From: Hodarchaeum sp048939725
Lineage (GTDB): Archaea > Asgardarchaeota > Heimdallarchaeia > Hodarchaeales > Hodarchaeaceae
Length of the DNA stretch: 44,154 bases
Assembly: GCA_048939725.1 (NCBI GenBank)
Contig: JBHLPG010000006.1
Location: 1 to 44,154, forward strand
Reading direction: 5' to 3'
Part shown: one piece after another, positions 26,413 to 34,237 of the stretch
How positions within the stretch are numbered: position 1 is the first letter of the stretch
Layout: each line of letters begins with the position of its first letter
The notes under the pieces: generated by a model
What the model was told of the DNA's origin: nothing
The model's database searches: none
What the model saw: only the letters and a program-made list of their open reading frames with translations
Position numbers and translations under genes: made by a program

Positions 26413-27496
26413 ATGATACCCAGGAATGAATATCTAAAACTTTCTTGTGAAGAGAGATTTATCAAACTTGATTCTGTAGAAAAAGAACGGGCAGAAAAAC
26501 TTTTCANNNNNNNNNNAAGAAAATTTAATTGTGGACATGCATACCCACTTTTTTGGGAGCATCCACTTTGAATGGACTCCAGAAATTAGTAGACGAGTTG
26601 CTCAGACTGGAATAGATGCTGGTTTCGAAGCTGTTCCGTGTTTAGCGGAAGATTTTGCAGAAACCACGGCCATCATAGGGACGTACAGGAGTATCGTGGA
26701 AAAAGAGTCAGGTTTAGTGTCGGCATTTACAGCTAATGATATTCGAAAAGCCAAAAAAGAAGGCAAACAAGCCATTCTATATCAATTAGAACCCTGGAGT
26801 GGACGACGCAATCTGAATCTAGTCGATGTAGCCCATGGACTGGGATTCAGAATGATTCTACTCACATTTAACACGCGAACTTACATTGGTGACGGCTGTG
26901 GAGAGAAAACCAATGCAGGGCTCAGCTACTTAGGTCTTGAGTTAGTAGAACGCCTCAACAAAGCTGGAATTTTAGTAGATCTGTCTCATTGTGGTATTCA
27001 AACCTCTTTAGACGCGATTGAGCATTCAAAAGACCCTTGTGTCTTTAATCATACAGGAGCTCGAGCTTTAAATCCACCAGTTGGTCGTTTAAGAACTGAT
27101 GAGGAACTTCAAGCCATAGCAGAGAAGGGTGGTATGATTGGAGTTTCTGCAATACCAAATCAGCTCTCTAGTAAACCAGAACAAAGCATTGAAGATCATT
27201 TGAATCATATCGATTATATTGTTGACTTAGTGAGCGTCGACCATGTGATGATAGGTTTAGACAATGTATTCGGTGACCAGGTGGGACATCACAGAGAGAT
27301 GGACAAAAAGAGTAAAGGTCGCAATCTCAAACGAGGAGGTCGAGCTTTAGCAGCACCATACATATTTGGACTGGAAGCACCAGATGAATGGGAAAATATC
27401 GTACGAGGTTTGGTTAAACATGGTTATTCTGATTCAGAAATTCATAAAATAATTGGAAAAAACGCGCTAAAAATTATCGAAAAAGTTGTTGGGTAA
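26413..27496 (+). CDS. M19 family hydrolase, type B, copy 3 (crosses an assembly gap)
   Basis: The gene starts at ATG 26413 (MIPRNEYLKL) and ends at 27496, but ten N at 26507-26516 break the frame. If the N run is removed, the flanks join as TTC-AAA-GAA and give LFKENLIVDMHTH, in frame and exactly as long as LFEKSIKIDLHTH in the copy at 16414. The true gene is therefore most likely intact with 357 residues. Motifs are VDMHTH, FGSIHFEW (type B), YQLEPWSGRRNL, DLSHCG, FNHTGARAL and IGLDNVF. The stop is 26 bases before the preferred ATG of the MmgE/PrpD gene. Without the joining, only a 321-residue GTG-started part (26531) would be called. Confidence 0.85.
26507..26516. other. 10-N assembly gap inside an M19 gene
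   Basis: Ten consecutive N mark a scaffold join of unknown size. Reading frame and paralogue length both fit a true gap length of zero. Confidence 0.95.
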
Positions 27497-27522
27497 GATT
27501 GGAAGAGAAAGGGGCTAAAAAA

Positions 27523-28932
27523 ATGACCGAATCTATAAGAGAATTAACTTTAGGAGAAAAGTTTGCTAATTTTGTTATTGAAACAAATGGTGATAACATA
27601 CCAAAGTCGGCAATGGCGAGGGCTAAAAGTGTTGTATTTGATTTTGTAGGAATAGCATTATCAGGATATGGGACACAACATCCTTTGATAAAGAGTCTCC
27701 TTAGCTACGCTCGTGCAAAAACAGCCAAGGAAGAGGCAACAATTCTAGGGGCAGGGCTAAGAACGAGTGCAGAGGATGCAGCCTTTGCGAATAGTGTGCT
27801 TTCAAATTTCTTAGATTCGAGTGATGGGCACTATATCGGAGGTCATATCAATGATCGGGTGGTTCCAGTAGCTCTTTCAGTAGCAGAGAGTGTAAGAGCA
27901 AGTGGAAAAGACTTTCTTACAGCTGTAGTTCTTGGATATGAGGCTTACATTCGAATGGCATATGTTCTTTTTCGGACTGCAGAAGCGGCATCTACAAAGA
28001 GAAGCCCCATGTTTGTTGTGCTTTCAACACTTTCAGGTGTTTTTCCCGCAGGAAAACTCCTAGGATTAAACTTGGAACAAATTGCGGGGGCAATGGGATT
28101 AGCTGCATCAGCACAGATCGTGAGCTCACAGTACACAATAAGTGGAGGTAATGAGAAGGATCTTGTATGCGGTCAGGAGTCCAGGCGAGCTGTAATGGCG
28201 AGCTTCTTGGCAAAACACGGAATTTTGGGCTCCAAGGATATTTTAGAAGGAAAGAGAGCCGTTGGGAAAGTTATTTCGGACAGCTGTAATTGGGAGGAGT
28301 TTTTGGAGGATTTGGGCACCCCACAAGGGTACAAGATAGAGGAAGGATATTTTAAACCATGGCCAGCATGTAAGTTCTTACATTCAACCATTGAAGCATC
28401 AATGACCTTGGTTCGTGATGAACAAGTGAAATCACAAGATATTGATGAAGTTATAATCAAATTGAACTCTGACTCCGCCAGAAGGTCTGCTTTCGAGTTT
28501 TATTCGCACGTAAATGCCATTTTCAGTCATCCATATCAAGCGGTCACGGTACTAGTAGATGGAAAACCTGATCTTCCCATTAAATGGCCAGAAAAGTTGC
28601 AAGATCCAAGAATCATCCGACTTCTGGATAAAACAACGGTTGAGGTGGATGAAAAGTTTGAAAAAATGTATTTCGAAAAAACAATTGAAGGGGGTACCTG
28701 GCCTGCAACAGTTGGGGTTAAGCTAAAGGATGGTCGATATTTAGAGTCTACAGTGATTTCACCAAAGGGAGATCCCACAGTTCCAATGTCAGATGAAGAT
28801 CTCAAAGTAAAGATGGCAGAATTATCTCAAGGGAAATTAGATCGCTCTCGGATAGATAGGATATACAAGGCGGTTCAAAATCTTGACCAAGTTGAAGACA
28901 TCAGATCTTTCGTTAAAGATTTAGTAATTTAA
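27523..28932 (+). CDS. MmgE/PrpD family protein
   Basis: This 469-residue protein belongs to the MmgE/PrpD family, which includes 2-methylcitrate dehydratase, cis-aconitate decarboxylase and other lyases or isomerases of carboxylated substrates. Family features are IPKSAMARAKSVVFDFVGIAL near the N-terminus, an SSDGHYIGGHINDRVVPVAL stretch and KPWPACKFLHSTIEA in the middle. The start is ATG 27523 with AGAAAGGGG upstream; a TTG at 27499 is in frame but less likely. No citrate synthase or methylisocitrate lyase is nearby, so propionate catabolism is not indicated. Placed after three M19 genes and before an M29/NicX-like gene, it probably acts on a peptide- or amide-derived compound. Confidence 0.88.
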   Translation: MTESIRELTLGEKFANFVIETNGDNIPKSAMARAKSVVFDFVGIALSGYGTQHPLIKSLLSYARAKTAKEEATILGAGLRTSAEDAAFANSVLSNFLDSSDGHYIGGHINDRVVPVALSVAESVRASGKDFLTAVVLGYEAYIRMAYVLFRTAEAASTKRSPMFVVLSTLSGVFPAGKLLGLNLEQIAGAMGLAASAQIVSSQYTISGGNEKDLVCGQESRRAVMASFLAKHGILGSKDILEGKRAVGKVISDSCNWEEFLEDLGTPQGYKIEEGYFKPWPACKFLHSTIEASMTLVRDEQVKSQDIDEVIIKLNSDSARRSAFEFYSHVNAIFSHPYQAVTVLVDGKPDLPIKWPEKLQDPRIIRLLDKTTVEVDEKFEKMYFEKTIEGGTWPATVGVKLKDGRYLESTVISPKGDPTVPMSDEDLKVKMAELSQGKLDRSRIDRIYKAVQNLDQVEDIRSFVKDLVI

Positions 28933-28958
28933 AACTAATTTTAAAGAGGAATTAGACT

Positions 28959-29912
28959 ATGAAGCCACTATCAGATATCTTTGAATCTAATTTAAAACAA
29001 TGTGCTGATCTTCAACCTGAAGAATCAGTTTTAGTAATGTCGGACTTTGGACAGGCTCCCGAAATTTCTATGGCTGCAGTTAGAGCCATAGAAAAACTTG
29101 AAGGAAAACCATTACTACTTGTAATGGAAAAAGACCTATTAAGGCAGAAAAGTATGCCAGAGTCCTATCAGAAAATCATGAATGAATCTGATTTAATTGT
29201 TCTCTGTACTTCTGATTATTTTCCAGGCGGATCTCGTGTTATAGCTGCAAAAGCTGGTGCTCGAGTTCTTTCGATGGTCAAAGCTGATGAGGATATGATT
29301 AGACGATGTATAGATATTGACTATGATGAACTCTCCAAGCTTACAAGAGCAGTAGCTGATAAATTTTCTGAAGCAAAGGAAGTAGAAATCAAGAGTGATG
29401 CAGGTACAGACATCTATTTCACATTGAGTGGCCATAAAGCCGCCTACTTTGATGGGCTCTGCAGAAAGAAGGGTGAGATCACATCACTTCCTTCAGGTGT
29501 AATAGCTGTTGCCTTGGACGAAAATCAGGCTGAAGGGACATGGATAATTAATGGTAGCGCAGCTAAAATAGGTTTAGTTGATCCACCAATCGTAATTGAG
29601 GTGGTGGAAGGAGTAGCAAATATAATAAGTGACTCAGGACAAGCAGAGAAATTTCGTAAAATTCTATCTGAAGGTGATGATAATTCATGGAAGATCTGTG
29701 AGGTTGGATGTGGAACAAACGCGAAAGCTACCTATATTGGAGAGTTAATTGAGGATGAAAGAGTTCAAGGATCTGCCCACATAGGATTGGGGGGGAATAC
29801 ACACTTTGGGGGTAGCATACAAAGCGTTACGCACCTTGATACCTCAACAAGGAACCCTACTGTTACTTTGGACGGAATTGAAATCATCTCTAAAGGAGAA
29901 TTATTGCTTTAA
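28959..29912 (+). CDS. M29 aminopeptidase / NicX-like metalloprotein
   Basis: This 317-residue protein resembles the group containing M29 aminopeptidases (aminopeptidase T) and the Fe(II) enzyme 2,5-dihydroxypyridine 5,6-dioxygenase (NicX). The C-terminal half has the characteristic pattern SAHIGLGGNTHFGG, then THLDTSTRNPTVTLDG, supplying His and Asp ligands; Glu in CEVGCGTNAKA may be another. ATG start with AAAGAGGAAT upstream, 26 bases after the MmgE/PrpD stop, so they are probably co-transcribed. An aminopeptidase finishing peptide breakdown fits the transporter/M19 context. A ring-cleaving or other hydrolytic role cannot be excluded. It is the last gene of the plus-strand run. Confidence 0.75.
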   Translation: MKPLSDIFESNLKQCADLQPEESVLVMSDFGQAPEISMAAVRAIEKLEGKPLLLVMEKDLLRQKSMPESYQKIMNESDLIVLCTSDYFPGGSRVIAAKAGARVLSMVKADEDMIRRCIDIDYDELSKLTRAVADKFSEAKEVEIKSDAGTDIYFTLSGHKAAYFDGLCRKKGEITSLPSGVIAVALDENQAEGTWIINGSAAKIGLVDPPIVIEVVEGVANIISDSGQAEKFRKILSEGDDNSWKICEVGCGTNAKATYIGELIEDERVQGSAHIGLGGNTHFGGSIQSVTHLDTSTRNPTVTLDGIEIISKGELLL

Positions 29913-29944
29913 TCATGAATCGTACTTTTCTCTGAGTATAGTAT

Positions 29945-30949
29945 TTATCTAGAAGAATGAGTTGGACAGTGATTCTTCTCCCACAAAGCAGCTAATTTAG
30001 TTAATGTGAGGAAACTAGGAGAAAATTTTGAGTTTAAAAGTTCAATCAACTTCCTCATAAGATCAACAGCCTCTTGACCAATGTTTTCTTCTAATTCTCG
30101 ATAGCCAACCTTTTGCATCTCTGCGAACTCCCATATAGATGATTTGAAAGCAAAAATTATTGGATTATTTTCTGGAGTACGGTTAACAATACGATCAAGA
30201 AGTGCTTCGACTCGTTTTATTCCGAAAGTTCTACATGTAAGCATCGAGAATGTCCTGTGCATAACCATCATACTATTTGCTATCTCAGGATGAGGATCAC
30301 AGCTCATAGGGATTTCTAAAAGCGTTAATGATTCTTTATGTTCATTCAAATCTAATTCAAGTGAATCTTCGGGCTCACCAGACATTTTATGAACAAATGG
30401 ATGGTGTGGAGGTCTCCAATCCCAATATTTCCAGTGTGGGATCGAAACATCTACTAAATATCCAAGAGAGTCTAAATATTTCAGAACTTCCCAGTCAACT
30501 GTAGTGTAAGGCATCTTGAAAGAAGTAGGTCTTTTGCCAAAGAAGTTCTCAATCTGAGATGTACTTTTATCAATGATCTCGAATGCAGTTTTTCTGTTTT
30601 TGAACGGGAGGGGATTAAATCCTTTGAACACCTGAAGATCCATTTCACTCCCTTTTAATTTAAAGCCTAAATCCTCATACTCAGCTACAGGAAGACGTAG
30701 TGAGGGTAAATACAGCTCATGTTTGTATCCATGACCAGCAATTTCGTGACCATCAGTTGCGCATTTTTTTACAGCTTTTCCTCTATCCTCAATAACTTTC
30801 GATGCGAGCATCCAAGTAATTGGAATTCCTTGATTTTTGAAAAGGTCTAATAGAAGAGGGAGACCATTATCAATTCCTTTGTATTCTGATGGTATAACAC
30901 CAATATCTCTTTCAAGATCCACTGTTAAACATACAAATACATTTTTCAT
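29945..30949 (-). CDS. NodB-type polysaccharide deacetylase-like hydrolase
   Basis: This 334-residue protein has the NodB-homology fold. Motif 1 appears as TVDLE (Asp11) rather than the usual TFDDG. Motif 2 is HEIAGHGYKHE, with His73 and His77 as likely metal ligands. GKRPTSFKMPY in the middle corresponds to the RxPxG/Y motif 3. No signal peptide is present, so it should be cytoplasmic, unlike cell-wall deacetylases. Cytoplasmic members include PuuE-type allantoinases and other amide hydrolases, so a small C-N substrate is plausible. It starts with ATG 3 bases after the end of the Lrp/AsnC gene, forming an operon with it and the PPOX gene. Confidence 0.8.
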   Translation of the reverse strand: MKNVFVCLTVDLERDIGVIPSEYKGIDNGLPLLLDLFKNQGIPITWMLASKVIEDRGKAVKKCATDGHEIAGHGYKHELYLPSLRLPVAEYEDLGFKLKGSEMDLQVFKGFNPLPFKNRKTAFEIIDKSTSQIENFFGKRPTSFKMPYTTVDWEVLKYLDSLGYLVDVSIPHWKYWDWRPPHHPFVHKMSGEPEDSLELDLNEHKESLTLLEIPMSCDPHPEIANSMMVMHRTFSMLTCRTFGIKRVEALLDRIVNRTPENNPIIFAFKSSIWEFAEMQKVGYRELEENIGQEAVDLMRKLIELLNSKFSPSFLTLTKLAALWEKNHCPTHSSR

Positions 30950-30952
30950 ACA

Positions 30953-31417
30953 TTATTCACCCTTGAAAGGACTAGTAACTTCATCAAGGATAGATTCCAT
31001 CACGATGAAGATTTGATAACTGTAAATGTCTTCTTTACTAGAAATTTCCTGTATAAATCCTTTAAGTTTGTCCAAATCTTCCATACGGACCTTTAACATG
31101 ACATTACTTGGTCCGTTAGTAATGTAGATCTCATGGACTTCCTTTCGGTACGTTAACGTGGCTACTAAATCTTGAACCTTAGCTGTAGGAACATTCAGGC
31201 CTAAAATTGCACAAATTTTCTTACCAAGTTTATTGTAATCAATACCAATTGTAAATTTCTTGATAACTCCATTCTCTTCTAAGTTTTTCATACGGGAATA
31301 AATTGTCGGGAGGGAGACATCTACTTCTTCTGACAATTTTCTTGCGGGAATTCTCGAATTATCTTTTAAGAGCTTAAGAATTTTGGTATCTTTCGGATTC
31401 AGTGTGATTCTCACCAT
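30953..31417 (-). CDS. Lrp/AsnC family transcriptional regulator
   Basis: From ATG 31417 this is a 154-residue protein, the usual Lrp/AsnC length. The frame is open to 31510, but the longer form carries an atypical 31-residue extension, and GGGAAAG just before ATG 31417 serves as ribosome-binding site. The helix-turn-helix is at about 8-55 (LKLLKDNSRIPARKLSEEVDVSLPTIYSRMKNLEENGVI). The C-terminal RAM domain binds amino acids in this family. It lies between the PPOX and NodB-like genes and close to the peptide-uptake locus, so control by an amino acid liberated by that locus is attractive. A 12-base palindrome at 31995-32006 upstream of the operon is a possible autoregulatory site. Confidence 0.88.
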   Translation of the reverse strand: MVRITLNPKDTKILKLLKDNSRIPARKLSEEVDVSLPTIYSRMKNLEENGVIKKFTIGIDYNKLGKKICAILGLNVPTAKVQDLVATLTYRKEVHEIYITNGPSNVMLKVRMEDLDKLKGFIQEISSKEDIYSYQIFIVMESILDEVTSPFKGE

Positions 31418-31537
31418 TTTCTTTCCCATTTGAGGAAAATCATTGTATAGAACACCAAATAGAGTTTTGGCAATGTTCAAAATTTCATAACAAGCTTCAG
31501 ATGAACCCAATGAAAAATCTTGCTAAATTGAAACTAA

Positions 31538-31936
31538 CTAAAGTCTTAACGTCGCGACTTTGGAAGGTTCTAGTCGTATCACTACGAATACTCTACCCGT
31601 GGGGTCTCCCTGTTGAGAATATTTTTTCCCTCTAATCGAGTGTAGTTTGAGAACTTCCTCTTTATCCTCAATAAGTGTTGCTTTTCCTTTGATCATACAG
31701 AATTTAAGCTGACTCCAGTCTTCATCATAATAATCTACTATAACTGCTGCATCTGGATTTTTCCGAAGGTTTCTTACCGTTTTTGTCTCTGGTCTTGTTA
31801 GTATATGTACCAGATTATTTTGAATCCAATAGCAGAATGGGGCTAGACATGGTGATCCATCTCTATCTACGGTAGCAATTCGTAATACTCTTCCTTCATC
31901 AAGGAATTTTTTTACCTCACTACTTATTTCAAACAT
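31538..31936 (-). CDS. Pyridoxamine-phosphate-oxidase-like (PPOX) flavin/F420 protein
   Basis: From ATG 31936 (GGAGAAAG upstream) this is a 132-residue protein with the split-barrel PPOX fold. Recognisable parts are RVLRIATVDRDGSPCLAPFCYW at the start, KTVRNLRKNPDAAVIVDYYDE in the middle and RVFVVIRLEPSKVATL at the end. Members bind FMN, F420 or heme and reduce small molecules. A GTG/ATG at 31972 is in frame but lacks a good ribosome-binding site and overlaps the promoter side. It is the first gene of the minus-strand operon with the Lrp and NodB-like genes. Substrate and cofactor are not decidable. Confidence 0.82.
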   Translation of the reverse strand: MFEISSEVKKFLDEGRVLRIATVDRDGSPCLAPFCYWIQNNLVHILTRPETKTVRNLRKNPDAAVIVDYYDEDWSQLKFCMIKGKATLIEDKEEVLKLHSIRGKKYSQQGDPTGRVFVVIRLEPSKVATLRL

Positions 31937-31980
31937 TTTTACTTTCTCCAATAATTTTTTCCTAAATCTCACACAAATTA

Positions 31981-32006
31981 TTATTTATAGCGTATTTCGG
32001 CCGAAA
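31981..32006 (-). promoter_or_regulatory. TATA element with adjacent 12-base palindrome upstream of the PPOX-Lrp-NodB operon
   Basis: Read on the minus strand, CTATAAATAA (31990-31981) is a good archaeal TATA box about 45 bases before the PPOX start. Immediately upstream is the perfect palindrome TTTCGGCCGAAA (31995-32006), where BRE and a regulator would bind. The palindrome is GC-richer than its surroundings. The 225-base divergent region also holds a TTTATAAT element near 32139 suited to the plus-strand DUF362 gene. Confidence 0.5.
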
Positions 32007-32197
32007 ACATCAGAATAAATCCCTAATTCTAATTTCTGACGGAATTTTTAAATTATATTATCATTACTCCTATTCTCATTAGTTTTTCTTCGATTTCAAA
32101 TGAATGTTAACAATCCTATAGAAAAAATCTAAAAAAGTTTATAATTTTAAAAAAACTTCCATATATTTCGATATAATTCTCAGGAGGAAAAAGTAAT

Positions 32198-33361
32198 TTG
32201 CCAAATGACGTGTTCTTTTCCCCAGCATGGTTATCAAATCGCGCTGCAAGTGACCGAAGTGGGAGTATCATTCGGAAAATTCGGAAAATTTTCAGAGATG
32301 CAAATTTTTCAGAGAAAATAAACAAGGGAGACCTTGTTTGTATAAAAACAAATTTTGGTGATCCAGGCAACACAAACGTTATTCGTCCAGTTGTCTATAG
32401 GACTATTGCTGAAATGATACATGAAGCTGGAGGAAAACCCTTCCTTGCAGAGACTACGGGCCATGGATATATGAATCATAAACGATCAGCAGCTCACTAT
32501 ATAGAATCTGCAACTTGGCATGGGTTGACTATCGGATCCGTAAGAGCTCCTTTGATCCTTTTAGATGGTTTCTGGGGAGTAGATGGTGTTGAAATTAAAG
32601 TTCCTAATAACCTTGTAATTGAAAAGGCTTGGGTAGCTCGTGGACTCATTGGGGTGGATCATGTAGTCAGTGTCTCACACTTTAAGGGACATTCCCCTTA
32701 TACACGAGGCCAATCGATCGCTGCTTCTCTTAAGAATCTCGGTATCGGGTGTACTACGAAAACAGGTAAATATTTAGCCCATTTTGATCCACCTCTTTGT
32801 GTAGAAAAAGAGAAGTGTGATGGTTGCAAGAAATGCCTTTCTAAATGCCCTGTTCCTGCCGCGATTGAAGTATCGAATGGAAAGGCCAACATCAACGAAA
32901 ATCTATGCTTACTTTGTGGTCATTGCAAGAGTCTGTGCCCTCTTAAAGCAATAGTTCCTTCTGGACAACATTCAGAGGAACTACTCCAAAAATATATTGT
33001 TGATCTCAGCAAGGCGGCCCTTGAAGCTGTAGGAAAAGAAAATTTCACTTTTCTAAACTCAGCTTATGACATTGTGACAGGTTGTGACTGTCGCCCAGTT
33101 AATAGTGTCCCACTTGTCCCTGATATAGGTATTCTTTTATCTAATGATCCTGTTGCTGTAGATAGAGCAACTTTAGATCTTGTAAATAAATCTTCAGGGA
33201 TACCAGGCACGGAAGCTGACCAACTAGATTGTGTAGCCCCTGGTGAGCAAAAATTTGGGACAAGTCGCTTATTCGAGTTTTGCGAAACAGCGAAGCTTGG
33301 TTCTGGAGATTATAAGCTAATTAATGCTGCTCCCAAAAAAACTCCTCCCCTTCGCCTTTGA
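32198..33361 (+). CDS. DUF362 protein with two [4Fe-4S] cluster motifs
   Basis: This 387-residue protein has a DUF362 domain (about residues 30-180: VCIKTNFGDPGNTNVIRP; VSVSHFKGH) and two ferredoxin-type cluster motifs, CDGCKKCLSKCP and CLLCGHCKSLCP, at about 208-250. The DUF362 fold resumes after the clusters (ILLSNDPVAVDRATLDL). Such proteins are common in anaerobic archaea and probably carry out electron transfer to an unknown reaction. The start is TTG 32198 with AGGAGG 10 bases upstream, a strong signal. It is divergent from the PPOX-Lrp-NodB operon. Confidence 0.88.
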   Translation: MPNDVFFSPAWLSNRAASDRSGSIIRKIRKIFRDANFSEKINKGDLVCIKTNFGDPGNTNVIRPVVYRTIAEMIHEAGGKPFLAETTGHGYMNHKRSAAHYIESATWHGLTIGSVRAPLILLDGFWGVDGVEIKVPNNLVIEKAWVARGLIGVDHVVSVSHFKGHSPYTRGQSIAASLKNLGIGCTTKTGKYLAHFDPPLCVEKEKCDGCKKCLSKCPVPAAIEVSNGKANINENLCLLCGHCKSLCPLKAIVPSGQHSEELLQKYIVDLSKAALEAVGKENFTFLNSAYDIVTGCDCRPVNSVPLVPDIGILLSNDPVAVDRATLDLVNKSSGIPGTEADQLDCVAPGEQKFGTSRLFEFCETAKLGSGDYKLINAAPKKTPPLRL

Positions 33362-33482
33362 TGGAAGTAACGATACGATCACACGATTTAGTATTAATCG
33401 ATAGGAAAAGAAGAAAAAACGAACAGGTTAAATTCTCTAAAAAAGTTAAACTATGAAAGCTAATCCTTAAAGGTGTTTTTAA

Positions 33483-34097
33483 ATGGAAAAAATCGGTACA
33501 GATGCATATGTATTAGATACTATGAGTCATACAGCACTACTAACAGCAGGTAGATTGATTCTAATTGATGCAGCAATGGAAGATACTGCAAAAACACTTA
33601 TTTCAGAAATTAAAGCTTGTGGATATCAACCAACAGATATAGAAACAATAGTTATAACACATTCACATATTGACCATATTGGTGGATTATTCAGCGCAAA
33701 AGCACAGATGAGTGAACCAAGAATTGCATGTCACGAGCTAGAAATGGAGTCTATTACAAATCAAGTGAATGTTAACATAGATGATTTACTAGAAGATGGA
33801 CAAATATATCAAGGTTTGTTAGTAATTCATACGCCTGGTCATACCCCAGGTAATATATCATTACTAGACCAAGAATCTGAGTTATTACTTGTTGGCGACA
33901 GTTTTCAAACAGTAGAAGGAGAAATCCAACCTATGCCTGATGCATACAATCAGGATCCAGCACAACACCGACAATCAATGAAAAAATTATTAGATTTCAA
34001 CTTTAAAAAGGCAATTGTTGCCCATGGGCATGCATTACACTCAGAAGCTCATTCTTTATTGAATAGTGCAACAAAAAGAGAAGATTTTGCAGTTTGA
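33483..34097 (+). CDS. Metallo-beta-lactamase-fold hydrolase
   Basis: This 204-residue protein of the MBL-fold superfamily is of the glyoxalase II-like type. Metal ligands are seen in THSHIDHIGG (HxHxDH, about 59-68), HTPGHTPGN and LVGDSFQ, with a C-terminal HGHA. The start is ATG with AAAGGTG about 8 bases upstream. The gene uses many A-ending codons compared with its neighbours. It is monocistronic as far as visible, with 121 bases before it and a decayed DJ-1/PfpI fragment after it. Typical roles are thioester hydrolysis or other hydrolytic reactions; the substrate is unknown. Confidence 0.87.
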   Translation: MEKIGTDAYVLDTMSHTALLTAGRLILIDAAMEDTAKTLISEIKACGYQPTDIETIVITHSHIDHIGGLFSAKAQMSEPRIACHELEMESITNQVNVNIDDLLEDGQIYQGLLVIHTPGHTPGNISLLDQESELLLVGDSFQTVEGEIQPMPDAYNQDPAQHRQSMKKLLDFNFKKAIVAHGHALHSEAHSLLNSATKREDFAV

Positions 34098-34145
34098 TAA
34101 TTGAATGGAGAAATTCACTCGGATGGTACTTAGGTGACTGATACT

Positions 34146-34214
34146 ATCATCTAACATACAATGAACTGTTTTCTGTGTAATTTCTTCCCCAACAAATTTG
34201 GAGGCTAACAGCTC
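34146..34214 (-). pseudogene. Remnant of a DJ-1/PfpI gene 3' end
   Basis: Read on the minus strand, this intergenic stretch translates to ELLASKFVGEEITQKTVHCM. That aligns with SLFLVSELVGEEVAQKTAHYM at the end of the DJ-1/PfpI protein encoded at 11203-11850, and the DNA is also similar. No start exists, and the aligned region is only about 20 codons. It is best read as the leftover of a second copy that was deleted, antisense between two other genes. Confidence 0.6.
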
Positions 34215-34237
34215 TTAAAAAGCCATTTTGAACGATT

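Noticed and set aside
27523..28932. MmgE/PrpD gene as evidence of a methylcitrate cycle
   Set aside because: No citrate/methylcitrate synthase, methylisocitrate lyase or aconitase is present in the window; the neighbours are peptide-related.
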